The notes under the pieces were generated by a model. It saw nothing but the letters and a program-made list of their open reading frames with translations, was not told the origin of the DNA and searched no databases. Made by a program: the position numbers and the translations under genes. DNA of 64,000 nucleotides from Lottia gigantea (lineage: Eukaryota > Mollusca > Gastropoda > Lottiidae): assembly GCF_000327385.1 (NCBI RefSeq), contig NW_008706746.1:8182825-8246824 (forward strand). The letters run 5' to 3'. The stretch's first letter is position 1, and each line of letters begins with the position of its first letter. This document shows positions 37,567 through 49,875 of this stretch, one piece after another.

Positions 37567-38578
37567 CTGTTAACTTTTAATAGACAATACAACACACAAC
37601 AACCAACGGCAACTGCTTTTTAATGCAGTTGATGGTTAGCTCAAATACTATCCATAATATGGTAAACGGATTGTGCTTTTTCTCTGCGTAATGGTGCTCT
37701 TTAGATCTTTATAGCTTTATCTTCACAATAGTCTGTGAACTTTCTCTCTAACTTGTTTCCGTGCTGTGATCAGTAGTATTTATAAGATTTTGTAATAGTT
37801 GCCGTCTCTTTCAAACCAGACATTTAACAACTGTTTCTTTCTTGTTCTAACTACATCAAAGGCACCCGACCTTGGTGAATGGAAGCGATCGGAAATTAAG
37901 TTTTTTGTCTAAACGACGTTATATCAAATATATAATAGTCACGCAAGATCTGTCTGAGAACTTAAGGTATCGTGTAACATAATTGTAGGGACATAAAAAC
38001 GAGATCGTTCTGACCAAATAAAACCAGTAACATTTTCTGACACAAAAAGTTAATTTAGCCATGGTGATTGATCAGGACATAGTATTTATGTCTTAAAGTT
38101 ATTTAAGAGATTTCTTTTCAATTACACAATAGATTTTGACCATTATCGTGTTTGTATCATGATTTAATTACAGCTGATTAGTTAGTTAACGCAATAATCT
38201 ATTGATATTCATTAAAAACACGTCAATTAAAACTGAACTCTTCAATGAGCATCTAAACTTTAATTCGTCATGATCAAGCAGCCAAATACGACAAATGAAT
38301 TTAAGCTAGCTAACCATCTTTTAGAGTAGGGTTATATCCAACATTCGCCTAATGGGGGAATATGCGACTATCATTTTACATATCGAGTTGTGTATATAGT
38401 ACAGACATATTATGTCAATATTGTATTAGTTTTTTTTAGTTTTATTACAGTATTATCTTCCCCATGAGACTTGAAATATAATGATGCGGTCTGTTAAACA
38501 GGATATCTAAATTTAACTCATTAATGGACTTCTATTCAATGTTGCCTGAAATCTAAAAAGGCAGTTCTATGTCTAAAC

Positions 38579-38655
38579 CACCGGTTCCCAACCTGGGGTG
38601 TTTTTACCCCCTAGGGTTGTGGGACTAGGGTGTTGCCAACTGGTGTATAGGAGAA
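38579..38655 (+). mobile_element. hAT (Charlie-like) terminal fragment
   Basis: ccggttcccaacctggggtg with the following hairpin-like ttttaccccctagggttgt resembles the CAGNGGTTCCCAACC ends of Charlie-type hAT elements. Only one end is seen. Confidence 0.4.
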
Positions 38656-39136
38656 GAATTTATTTTGAATTGAGAGAGCGCCTCACATTTGATAGTATAT
38701 TTTGCTACTGATATAAACAATTCTAAAACAATTGCCTAAATCTTCAAGATTCATATATAACAGTACGCGGTTGGAATTCTTGTCAATAAAACAAACACAA
38801 GTACGGTAGCTTTTTAATCTTTCAGACAAGAAAGAGCAAAATGTGCACGTCTATTAAAGATCCGTAGAGAACAAAATGACACAGTTATTAGACATTCCGG
38901 TTTGCGTAGGAGCGTTTCAACGTGAAAAACATTGAGACAGGATTCTTAAATCATAATATAACGAAATAATTTGATGTTCTGAAATAGTTGATAGTTTTTG
39001 GGATTCTTCAGTTTATCAGCAGCGCTAATGGAAATATCGATTTCTGTAGTTTATTATCTCCCTTTAGAGCCTGCTTACCGCCACTGGTAAAATGAAATCT
39101 ACCGTTTGGATGCAGACAAGTAGTACGTAAAACACC

Positions 39137-39415
39137 ATTCATTTCATTTTATTTCTGCACCGCTAATGAAGACGGACAACGCCATAAGGGGTGCAAGAAG
39201 GAAAGGTTTGACAGTAAAGCGGCATTAGCCGACTCTTGTTCGATTTCCAGCTTTCGAGGGATCTTTAACGTGTACAGCCTGTAGAACACAGGGCCTCGGT
39301 TTATTGTTCCATCCTAGACGCTTTTCTATGTCAGGCCCTCTGACCTGTTTCACTGACAGGGGCAAACCGGGTTGGAAATCTGCACGCATCGTTTGAATAT
39401 TGGAATTCATTACGT
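39137..39415 (-). mobile_element. tRNA SINE, head-less diverged copy
   Basis: It matches the core and tail side of the SINE at 31181-31544 (cgagggatctttaacgtg, acagcctgtag, cctcggtttattg, cactgacaggg) but lacks the polymerase III promoter head. Confidence 0.8.
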
Positions 39416-39631
39416 CCAACTATCTGTGGTATAGGGCTTAATGATATTGTGGTTTAATAAATATTCTAACCCACTGGGATAGTCAATATTGTGTAACTAA
39501 TAACAAGGTGGTGTAAAAATGGTTTGGATAATTCATGCTTGTCTGGTTATATTTACTCTCACAGCTATAAATAATATTTACCCTAAACACAATATATTTT
39601 TTCTAATCTAATTTTATTATTGGATGTTAAC

Positions 39632-39903
39632 CTCGTTCATTATCGTTGTTTTTAAAATTCCCTGTCTCAATTAATCCAGTTTTATCTTCTATTAACATCT
39701 TCACACATTTCCATAATAGGTTAAGTGAACATAAATAGTCCACCATGTCAGCAAACTTTCCACTTCCGACAACATAATGAACAAGATATGGTAACACAAA
39801 CTCTTGCTTTCTCAGCTTCCAATGAAGATGTTGGGCTATTGTCTGAAACTTCGCTTCTTCTTCGCTCACCAGGTTGGCTAAACCTTCCAATCTACAGGTG
39901 GAA
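39632..39903 (-). CDS. Candidate host exon, unidentified
   Basis: The minus-strand frame is preceded by a good acceptor (ctttcttcattctag) and followed by a donor-like gag/gttaac, or alternatively by a stop just beyond. The 90-residue peptide is helical and amphipathic: VSEEEAKFQTIAQHLHW, KQEFVLPYLVHYVVGSGKF, then YLCSLNLLWKCVKMLIED. The LPY-xH..sGk...dyLcsL layout faintly recalls the helical segment after the NACHT domain in TEP1/NPHP3-type proteins. That likeness is from memory and weak. It is not related to any repeat I saw in the window. Confidence 0.35.
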
Positions 39904-40534
39904 CTAGAATGAAGAAAGGTTTCGAAAGCATACATTGGTCAGATAGTTTTTTCCGTTCCTCCAGCGAAAGAAAAAAACCTCTTCCTGGTTCTTACGCCTG
40001 TTAGCTAACGTTTTATAACATAAAACTCAGTCACATTCCTTATTTATAACTCAAATTAAACGTTCCAATACCTTGTTTTCATTGTTTGATTACTTAATTA
40101 TGACGAGTGGAGCTTTATGGACACCCCTTGGGAGTTTCGTGAAGTCCTAACATGTTCGAAACCTGACCATAACCAATTTACCATATATCTATAATTCTCT
40201 GGGGGAATACTTGACATTTAAACCAAACCTGTTAATATAAACACAAGGACACGTTTAGTCAATCTAAATCATCAAGTAGAAACAAAACCAATCCATCACT
40301 CCTACATTCTGATCTATAAATCGAAGTTAGTTGACCCACGACAATATCTCTCAAGTCAATATTTAATAGACGACGCTGATCAGAAACATGATCACGTTGA
40401 AAGACAGCTTTTATGCACTTGTTCACAGCCACTAACCTCCAATATTTAACTTATCTCATACCGTGAATTTAAGACTTTAAAAAGTTAAAAATGAAGACAA
40501 TCAACGCAGTCATGCTATTGAGTAACAATGTCCC

Positions 40535-40665
40535 ACGACAGCGGCATTAGTCTTCTCTTTATGAGGGATGTGTGTTCGGCATGTAGCTGTAGCCTGTAGG
40601 CCAAGGTTTTCCATGTAACCCCTCCGACCTGCATCACTCCTGAACACTCCTGAAACACTCCTGAA
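40535..40665 (-). mobile_element. tRNA SINE fragment
   Basis: Decayed core: acagcggcattagtcttctc, agcctgtaggcc, ccgacctgcatcactcctga. Matches internal parts of the SINE at 31181-31544. A second cactcctga duplication follows it. Confidence 0.55.
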
Positions 40666-41370
40666 CAGAGGGTATAAGTGTGGAATAAGGGGAGTTTTTT
40701 TTTCCAATTTGCAGCAAATTCGAGTCCCAAAGGTTAACTTAAAGAGTGGAGTGTTCTCTTTGCTCCCTGCAGCCCCTTTTATTAGCTGAATAACAATAAT
40801 CACGAAGAAATTCTTCAAACAGGAAGTTGAACTGCCTGGTTCAATATACTTGGAAATCATATAATAAATATGGTGCTAAAATTAATTTTATTTCTTTAAT
40901 GTATTTCCTGATACGGGGTCATTGATACAATACTGAAGCTCTTTGTATTGGCTGACGATAATTGAGCAATCTGACGACTGATTGGTTACTTTATCAGGAT
41001 GAGATTGAATAACTTTTACGTCACTATTCCCGCCCCAACATTTTATGTGTAGGATCACATTCAGCACTGTAAACGTATATGGCTGTTTTATATTGTCTAC
41101 TAAAACGATAAATTACAACATATAAGAGTACACCATGCCGGGCAATAGAAACAATGTGACACCTGTACCGTGTCTGATAGCCCAATCAGACCCTTTGAAA
41201 CCCTTTGAGTCAAGTAAAAGTAGCAGTCTTCGTTAATATCTGGTCAATGCGAGCATCCAAGGTAAACTTAGAAAACTGTATTGATAATAAAGCCTAACAT
41301 TAATTTATTCGATAACTCTTCACAGGAAAGTGGATCAACAAGTAACCAGTACATGAATCTGAAAGCCGAA

Positions 41371-41462
41371 TGATTATATATATATTATATATTATATATT
41401 CTACTTTTGTCAGACTTCTTTTTGGATTTTATGTATTATATATTATATATATATTGGTACAT
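41371..41462. repeat. AT-rich inverted repeat
   Basis: tatatatatattatatatta and its reverse flank a 35-bp unique spacer. Probably a microsatellite that has grown into a palindrome. Confidence 0.6.
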
Positions 41463-41639
41463 TTGTTGATATACTTGATGATTGAAAAATTACCTTTTGT
41501 GATTCACCAACACTGTATGTGTCTGGCAAAAATCTTTTGTTGCACATACCTTTTCATTAGCCAAATCCGAAGCAGAATATTAAGACAACTCAGTTCTCAG
41601 CATGTCCTTTTTTAAATAAGTAAAATTATACTAATTTTT

Positions 41640-41880
41640 ATAAGTTCTAAGCCTAACTTTGAAGGAATCCCCATCGAGGTTTACACACTTTTGAAAGCGG
41701 AGTTACCAAGTCTGGATGCAGGTAAGGAACAGATTTTCTGCAGCCTCCCTAAAAAGTTGTTCTCGCTGGAAATGACGTCATCATTAATGGAAAAATGGCT
41801 ACTGACTGATTCCTTTTTCATCCTTGGCATCGGGCGGAAGTCTGAGGGGCCAAATGGGTGCATTCACACGATTGTCTCAT
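41640..41880 (-). mobile_element. Mariner transposase C-terminal remnant
   Basis: The minus-strand translation reads FGPSDFRPMPRMKK, HFSINDDVISS, NFLGRLQK. This lines up with the end of mariner transposases (family form: PSDYHLFPxMKK, then RFxxDDEVIxA, then a WL/FL helix). The PSD aspartate is the third catalytic residue. A stop interrupts the end of the frame, and neither the N-terminal half nor the inverted ends were found, so it is a dead fragment. Confidence 0.65.
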
Positions 41881-42699
41881 GTTACACTACAGGTGCAGTT
41901 CCTGTATCTATGATTCATCAAATACGTGTACATGATATCACACTTAGGCTTAGAACTATTCAGCGAACCCTCATAAGTATATATTTTAAGGGTGTATAAG
42001 TTCAGTAATATTAAAATTAAAAAAAGAAAAGACAGCACACATTCTGTCTTCGTCTGAAGGAGAATTGTTTATAAAAATTAAAACCTAATAACACTTGACC
42101 TATATTCTAGAAGCACAATAAAGCTGTTTCAGACATACTCGAGTATATTTTTTCTCTACTTTCTTTGGTTTTCCTTTCAAAATTCCAAGTTTTTTTCAAA
42201 AGATCACATAAAAGGTTAACCAACGTGAACGTGGAATTAAATTTAGTGACATTTCGAATGAGACAGAAAAAATACAGCCTTAAATACAGGTTGTAAAAAT
42301 ACCAGTAAGAAATTTTTTGAAATATGTTAAGCAAGGTGTCGAACTGCACACTAATTACAGGATTATTACAAAATGTAGATAAGTTATTTCGTTGTAGTAA
42401 TGCATTTTTCTCCGGCTCAATGTTAGTAAGGTAGTCCTAATCGATTACCCAATAAAGAAATTATTATTATTTATTACTCTCGCATGGAAGTTCCTCAACT
42501 CTTCTTACACGAATGAGACGGAAATGTGCAATTACGTTATTGCAAAATATGAAAAACTTGATTTTTAGCTAATTAGGAAGAAAAAGGGATATTTTGCTGA
42601 TGTTGCTATTGATGGATTGCATGTGTTTGAATCCTTTTAAAGATAGGGACCACAGCCATATACGCCCTTCACGGCATGCGGATGGTAAAAACGAAACAT

Positions 42700-43300
42700 T
42701 CATTTTAAGTTTCATCAAAATCGGTTGAAAACTAAGAGAGTAATAGCATATTCAAGATTTTGGGGCAAGGGCAATAACTATGCTTCTAACGGTCGAAAAT
42801 AGCTCAAATTCGATCTTGATCTTCGTTTTATGAATATGTATACACATACCGAATTTCATTTGATTCCATTAAAAAATCTAGTTTTTAGAGTGTTTACAAG
42901 CAATTGATGTTGATAGAAGCATTTACTGTATAGAGATAAGATAACTCCTCAAAACTGACGTAAGAGGCCTAAATCTTGAAAAAGCCTAAATTTAATCAAA
43001 GGTAAACTAAACTTTCTCAAACGTTTCGATTTAGGTCCCATAACATCCATTTTAAGTTTCATCAAAATGGGTTGAAAACTAAGAGAGTAATAGCATATTC
43101 ATGATTTTGGGGCAAGGGCAATAACCCTGCTTCTAACATTCGAAAATAGCTCAAATTCGAACTTTAGAAACGTTTTATGAATATGTATACACATACCGAA
43201 TTTCATTTGATTCCATCAAAAAATCTAGTTTTTAGAGCGTTTACAAGCAAATGTTGGCGGACCGACGGACGGACAGGGGTGCCGACAAAATACGTCCAAA
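42700..43300 (+). repeat. 347-bp tandem pair ending in a GGACGGAC tract
   Basis: Two copies (about 42700-42905 and 43047-43252) share aagtttcatcaaaat, ttggggcaagggcaataac, and cgttttatgaatatgtatac at a constant 347-bp offset. The second copy runs into gaccgacggacggacagggg. This text is typical of an abundant molluscan dispersed repeat. It is non-coding. Confidence 0.85.
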
Positions 43301-43557
43301 TAGAGAGATGTGGGCGTATAATAAAAAATCTAATCTCGCCAATTGCACACTTTGTCAGATCAGTTACGCACAGTGTATCAACTATGATAGGAACTAGTTA
43401 AATACCGGCCTCCAATCCCAAGGAAAAAATACAGAATTTAAAAACAGTGTTCAAAAATATCTACAAGGTTAACACACAATATTAAATGGTTCACAGAAAA
43501 TTCCGGGGAAGGGGTCTCAACGCACTTATGTTCCCACTCATCATTGAACCACTTGTT

Positions 43558-43800
43558 AAAGGGAAAGGTGCTCCATTTTATTTTACCAATCATACTTTAG
43601 TCTCAAAAACAAATTCCAGGGTGTGCAGAATTATCCGCGTTTGAATATTAAAATGAAGATATATAGAAAAGATATATATAGAAATAGTGAGTAAAATTAT
43701 TAGTTTAAAGTATTTTTAAGGAATAATGTGATTTTCCAACATTTCTAGTATTTCTGATCTCAAGACTCAAGTCAACACCTCAAAATTTTGACATTCAATT
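43558..43800 (+). mobile_element. MITE family B (copy B3)
   Basis: It starts aagggaaaggtgctccattt, has tactttagtctcaaaaacaa and agaattatccgcgtttga in the middle, and ends aacacctcaaaattttga, the reverse of the other family terminus. About 240 bp. Confidence 0.6.
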
Positions 43801-43843
43801 GTTTTCATGTTGAAAGCAATTTAAACAGTCTACACATCAATTA

Positions 43844-44086
43844 ATGGTGACAACATTATTAACAGCTTGTCAGAAAATTTCTGAAAATCCAGGTGGCCAA
43901 CAGTACAAAAAGAATCATGGGTCGTTTAAATCATGTAATTTGGCTATAAATAGATGTAATCGCTGTGCAATTTATACAAAACCTTCGCCTGTGGAGGTGG
44001 AATTCAACCAACCAAAAATACACTTTCATACAAGAGGTGATTACTTATATAATATCCATACATTTAGTGTGTTTTCATATGTGTAA
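43844..44086 (+). other. Weak exon candidate
   Basis: An 80-codon frame with CNLAINRCNRCAIYTKPSP. An acceptor-like attaacag precedes cttgtcag and a donor-like aag/aggtgatt follows. No family is recognised and no partner exon is visible. Confidence 0.2.
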
Positions 44087-44817
44087 AAAGACGTATGTAT
44101 AAATAAACCAAGTTCTAACGATCCGAACCGCCGAACCGCATAACGAAAACAACATTTTGGCGAAACATTGGTAGCATATAATGAACCTATCACATTAAGT
44201 AGTACATCAATCATAAGCGAGTAAGTATTTCATAATTAAAAGTGGTATCAAGTGTCTTGGAGAGTAAGCATACCCTGTCTGTCGTATGTAGATATGTGTT
44301 GATTGGATGGCTTGAAAATCACATGACATCATGTATATTTCAATTGCTTCAAGCTCAATTTAATTCGCCCCCCCCCCCCCTCACCTGGTATTTGTAGAGT
44401 AAGTTTGATTCTAATTTGTGTTTTGAAGAGCTATTATAAGCTCGGCATCTTTTGTTTAAATTCAATAGATTTTTTATCAAATGTCACCCATATCCATCAT
44501 AATCTCTATATAATAATTCCAACTGTCTCTCAAGCTAATTTACATTAAAATACAGAAGACATTTCTGACATAGAATTATTCTTTATGATGAATCGAAAAT
44601 GTTGTTTAAATTGAAATATTTCTGACAGGAGATAGTAATCATAAACGATTGTTGCATTCATAATTCTATTTCATAAGTCTTTCAATGGTTAATCATGTGA
44701 TGGCTTGGTGATTTGGTGTGGATTTTCTCAATCAAACACTGTTAATGTTAACCAATCAAAAGGTAGAAAGTGGCACAACCAGCCTACCGAAACTGAGGGT
44801 ACAAATGGGGGGCTAAC

Positions 44818-45056
44818 TGACTCACGCCCCTACGAGATCGAGTAAATCACGCCAAACCACCAAGGGTCTAGTTTCACCGCCATGTCATTCGACCCGAACA
44901 CATCTAACGAAGAATCAACAACCAAACCAACAACAGAGACTCGTCCTATTTGAACCGGATCCAACTACCAACTACTACAATTACCAACAACCATCTAGTT
45001 TGCATCAACATCCACTGGAAGCGAACGTTAACTTGCCATCTACTAACCAACTCAAT
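44818..45056 (+). repeat. Family D repeat
   Basis: It matches the minus strand of 35446-35660 along about 230 bp: cgagatcgagtaa, cgccaaaccaccaaggg, then ccaactaccaactacta and ccactggaagcgaacgttaa. Confidence 0.75.
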
Positions 45057-45069
45057 CCCCTCATGGAGC

Positions 45070-45218
45070 GTCTGAGAGGGGTTTCGAAAAATTGAATTGA
45101 TTTTGTGTATTTTGGGCAAAAAGTATAAAAATTATATTTTTAAATTTGTTACAAAATAAAGTGGAGATACAATTGGAGGTGCAAACCATTTTTCCCTGTA
45201 CCCCCGGCGCCGCCACTG
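45070..45218. mobile_element. hAT-type MITE, family H, one-ended (copy H3)
   Basis: It shares cgaaa.attgaattgattt and gatacaattgg.ggtgcaaac with H1 and ends ggcgccgccactg. The other terminus is missing. It abuts the family D repeat. Confidence 0.65.
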
Positions 45219-46433
45219 AAGGTGGGTAAGATTCTACAATTATACCTTGTTTAAATATAATGGCCCTTGGGACATGAATGTATGTTGTTATCAATAATTA
45301 TATTTCATTAGTGTACGAACTTTGTTACACATGTTGTCGCCTGGAGACTTCGGTCTTATGTTATGTGGTTTTCACCAACAAACAGCCTTATAATTGTTAA
45401 TCTATCAAAGCTGTGATTCAGCAATTAATCGAGAGTAATAAGATAAACGGTCCACCGGGAAATTTTCGCTAACGGTTTTTAATAATAGCCAATTTTACCT
45501 ACAGATCGTCAATTATTATGTGATTTTGCAAAATAAAACCAAAATGTCGTTTGATTATAAGCATTTGGATTTCACAGGAGTACTAAAATTTGCTTCAACT
45601 CTAGATTTTTTCTCTGGAGATGCAACATGCGAGTAATGTGTAATATGTGAAATATGTGCTATAATAAACAAATTCTCTCATTAAAACACGGAATTATGTA
45701 CATTTCATGTGATAGATTTGTTAAGTACAGCGTTATTTAATCTAAGTTATTGAAACTTGTTACTTCACTTTTACTTTCTACTTCCTCGGGCTATGACTTT
45801 TTCTGAATTAAAGATGACATGGAAGTTGAAACATCAAATAGCCAACTCATCTGACGAATGATAAAACCAAATTATCTAGTTTTATTTGCGTGAAACGGGA
45901 AATACCCAACAGCAACTTGACATTCTGAAGTGCGAAGATTTTAAGTCAAAGTTTCAAAGTACAGAATGGTTGTGTTTGTCAGCAACATCTTAAAATGTTA
46001 TCGTCTGACAAAATCTTATGATAAAATGCTGTTGTCTGACAATGAAATTCGTCATTATCATTAAAATACAGGTCCAACGCGCCACAGGTTAAAAAGTTGT
46101 TAAATTACAACCCACGCGAAAAATATAAGAACAAGAGAAAGAAACGATAATCTTTTCTAGTATCCATTAAATCTATCTCAAGCGAATTAAATTAGTAAAT
46201 TTGACTTACAAACCGTCTCCATGAAAGCGCTAGCGCTCTGAAATAATGAATGGCCATTTTTTTTACCAGAATTATGCCACTGTTGTCACATGAAAACGTG
46301 ATTCTGGTAATTTAAATGTTAAAGGCAGATTGTTCGCGACTACAAGTGATTGTAAACAAAGTCTATGAAAACGAAACATGTATTTAAACTGATAATAAGA
46401 TGTATTTGGATAACAATAGTCACAATTTAGCAT

Positions 46434-46909
46434 TATATGGACTCACTCCACTAAAACATTTTATGCAAATGATTGTATAGGAATGTAGTCCAGGCTATTT
46501 TTAGAAATCTTCTTTCTCTCTCCCTTTTGGGGTTTTTGCCTGCCTATTTTTGGGTAAAATTTGGTCTAGATTTGGAATTTGATGTCTGAAATTGCATTAT
46601 CTTTCAGATTTGGTGAGATGATGAGAGACTTAAAGGCGGAAGGCTAATTCTAAAAATAGTCGTTTTGTGAAGTGCCAAACTCTAGCGGATGAGTATAACC
46701 GGTAGTAGTCTACTTTCAATTTTAGTAGCTCAAAATTTTCATGGTCATCATATAATGAATTTTTTAGGAGACATTGAGAATTGGTCAGGCTTTCATTCGA
46801 CATATTGGAAAGCTTTCAACGAGATTTCTGGAAAAAGTTATAGAAGGTTGAATTTCGTGTTTTAACATGGGAAGAGATGGCAAATGAATTAGTGGAGTGA
46901 GTCCATATA
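46434..46909 (+). mobile_element. MITE family C, complete (copy C3)
   Basis: A 476-bp element with a perfect 20-bp inverted terminus tatatggactcactccacta (46434-46453, reversed at 46890-46909). It is the best copy of the family and shows that C1, C2a, C2b and the 48075 fragment are relics. It has no ORF. The terminal sequence does not let me name a superfamily. Confidence 0.8.
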
Positions 46910-47293
46910 CATAAGTGTGTGTCAGAATTATCTCTCAAAGTATCTGAATTTAAGGACTATATCTAGGTCGCAATATTACTATTAATAGACAAATCACTGC
47001 TAAATACCGAAAGTAAAGAGTCTCGCCCAAAAAGACACAAAGAAATTCACTATTAATGACCGAGTCAGATTCACCTTACAGAAACTGTCGCGAATTGTTG
47101 GCTTTAAGGCTTATGCACATCGATATGCTCTTGGCACCCATTGTCTATCGACTGTTTGAAATCAATGTAAAGTTGTCTTGATTTACATTGCATTATTTGT
47201 ATGTTTTAAGACGATAAAATTGACTGAAGATATTGAAATAATACAAGCTATCTGCTAAATGATGTAAGGTACACGTAAATTTAATGGATTTTA

Positions 47294-47515
47294 NNNNNNN
47301 NNNNNNNNNNNNNNNNNNNNNNNNNNNNNNNNNNNNNNNNNNNNNNNNNNNNNNNNNNNNNNNNNNNNNNNNNNNNNNNNNNNNNNNNNNNNNNNNNNNN
47401 NNNNNNNNNNNNNNNNNNNNNNNNNNNNNNNNNNNNNNNNNNNNNNNNNNNNNNNNNNNNNNNNNNNNNNNNNNNNNNNNNNNNNNNNNNNNNNNNNNNN
47501 NNNNNCCCCCCATCN
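47294..47515. other. Assembly gap next to a GC-rich MITE-like end
   Basis: N run 47294-47505 plus a single N at 47515. The flank cattggcgccacc and cactggtgccgac resembles H-family ends with C/G tracts, which are hard to sequence. Confidence 0.9.
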
Positions 47516-48074
47516 TACCCCCATTGGCGCCACCTTCCCCCACTGGTGCCGACTCCCCATTTACACCTTTAAAAAGGTTTTCTGTACTATTTTACAACAT
47601 ATGCATCATATAGATTTGCTGTAAGTCGTGAACTATGTGAGAAGAATGGAATGATGAATTTGGTGGCATTTCATGGATTGGCAGATAATTCCAAAAATAA
47701 TTCTTGATTTACCTACTCTATATTTTATTTCGAACTATTGCTAATACTAGGGAGGACACCAGACAATAAATAGTGGCTAATTTTCTCTTTGATAATTGAT
47801 ATTACACGACTATAGAAAACTCTAGTTTAGTCTACATCATCTTTTCTCCCCACTTTATAACCAGCCTAATGATTTGTGATGCTACTCAAGGTTCATTAGA
47901 CCGCTAGTCAGTATGGGCAAATGTTAAAAGTCGACAAGATCCAGACCCTAATATTTATATTAATTCTCACTAAACAGTTGACATTCTTACTTTTCCTGTC
48001 CGTTTCCTCGAGAATTCTACTCAATTGTCTGAAGTGCTGAAGTGTTAAACCGCCTGTATTCCCAGAATGGGTAT

Positions 48075-48165
48075 TGGATATGGATCGACTCCAGTAAAAT
48101 ATTTTATGCTAATCATACGAATGCAGTCCGTGCTATTTTTAGAAATCATCTTTCTCCCACCTAAA
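48075..48165 (+). mobile_element. MITE family C, end fragment
   Basis: tatggatcgactccag and gctatttttagaaatc match the first 90 bp of C3 with about 80 percent identity. Confidence 0.55.
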
Positions 48166-48169
48166 CTTC

Positions 48170-49190
48170 ACATCTCTTTTAAAGAGACGTTCTAAATCAC
48201 ATTAAACAATTTGCACCTAGCCACGTAAAAATAAACGTAGGCGTCTGGAGATATACAACTATTCAAGATACAATGAACTAATGAGACAGAAGTCTAATTG
48301 AGTTCCGATGGGACAAAAAAAAAAACCAATAACAATCACTTTTATTTTCAGGAAGGAAACGCTCTGTATGTGACCCAAATATTGTGATATGTATGTAATA
48401 ATTCCAAGGGAGTCATCAGTTTACTTCTAATCATTTGATTGTGCTCTTCTAAAACCTAAGCCACTTATTCGTACTTGCAGGCTTATTGGTATTCGATGGC
48501 TTTCATATTGTCAAGGTTGGACAACGACATCTTGAAGTATATCTGTGAGAATGTTGAAAGAGATCAGTTTATCAACAACTGAGATACTACCCGTCGAACT
48601 TGGGAGGACAACCGATAAAATAAACTAGAATATAATTTATTTATCATAACCTACCTTGTTCAAATACATGGTTCGTCAAGTTCCATTACAACCGTACAAT
48701 TAATATTTAGATATTTCAACATGGATTAAATAAATACGTGATTCGTTAAGATGTATTTAAGATTTATTTATTTGATTTTTTTCTTTTCAAAATTATGATG
48801 TTTTAACAGGATTTTATCATCTTGAATAAACAGAAATAATTGGAAAGTCAACAAATCTTCACATCGAGAGTCAAGTATTGTACAAATAAGCACTATGGAA
48901 GAATTAACAAATAAAACGCATTAAGTGCGGAAGGGGATACACAGTTTATATAAAGTCGCACGCCATTAGGATTTATGGATGATTGACATCGTTTTATTTA
49001 AAGAAGTTTTTATTTTTGATGGTACAACGGGAATGGGATGTTAGATTTAATTCTATAAATGTGTTTTTTGTGAAAGATATATACGATATCGACGGAAATC
49101 AATTTAGTTCAGACATTTTCTTTCGACCATCTTCAAGTCATGTAGCTTCTTCCTATAACGTTATCGTCATGAGAAAGTCAACAGACAATT
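48170..49190. other. Gene-free stretch
   Basis: A 90-codon frame at 48983-49255 (+) runs into the minisatellite and has no recognisable domain. No other structure is seen. Confidence 0.4.
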
Positions 49191-49195
49191 TGTTA

Positions 49196-49875
49196 CTTTG
49201 TAACCATCAAGCGACCTTTTTAGAATGTAATGTAAACATCAAGCGGCCTTTATAGATATCACGTGCTCTTTCTAGATTGGAAGCGGCCTTTCTAACCTGT
49301 ATTGTAGGCTCTAGAAATTAAACTGTCCTTTTACTTTCCATTGCAAGGCATCAAGTGTAGACATCATCTTCTTTATTCTAAAGACTAAAAGCGGCTTTTG
49401 TAGTTTACAATGTAAACATCAAGTGACCTTTCTAGATTCATGTGTAAACATCATGCGACCTTTCTAGCTCCATGTACAGACATAAAGCGACGTTTCTAGA
49501 TTCTTGTGTAAACATAAAGCGACCTTTTTAGATTCAAGTGTAAACATCATGCGACCTTTCTAGCTTCATGTACAAACATAAAGCGACCTTTCTAGATTCA
49601 TATGTAAACATCACGCGACCTTTCTAGCTTCATGTGTAAACTTCAAACGACCTTTCTAGATTCATGTGTAAACACTTAGCGATCTTTCTAGATTCAAGTG
49701 TAAACATCACGCGACCTTTCTAGCTTCATGTGTAAACATCAATCGACCTTTCTAGATTCAAGTGTTAACATCACGCGACCTTTCTAGCTTCATGTGTAAA
49801 CTTCAAACGACCTCTCTAGTTTCATGTGTAAACATCAGGCGACCATTCTAGATTCAAGTCTAGACATCAAGCCAT
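49196..49875 (+). repeat. About 32-bp minisatellite array, about 21 units
   Basis: The core tgtaaacatcaagcgacctt plus tctagattcatg repeats with units of 31-32 bp. The first third is degenerate. Later units alternate between gattca and gcttca forms and between aagcg and cacgcg forms, giving a two-unit higher-order pattern. Confidence 0.9.

Noticed and set aside
41691-41999. Plus-strand 102-residue frame
   Set aside because: It is the antisense shadow of the mariner remnant read on the minus strand.
47284-47613. Frames across the N run
   Set aside because: Artefact of translating N as X.
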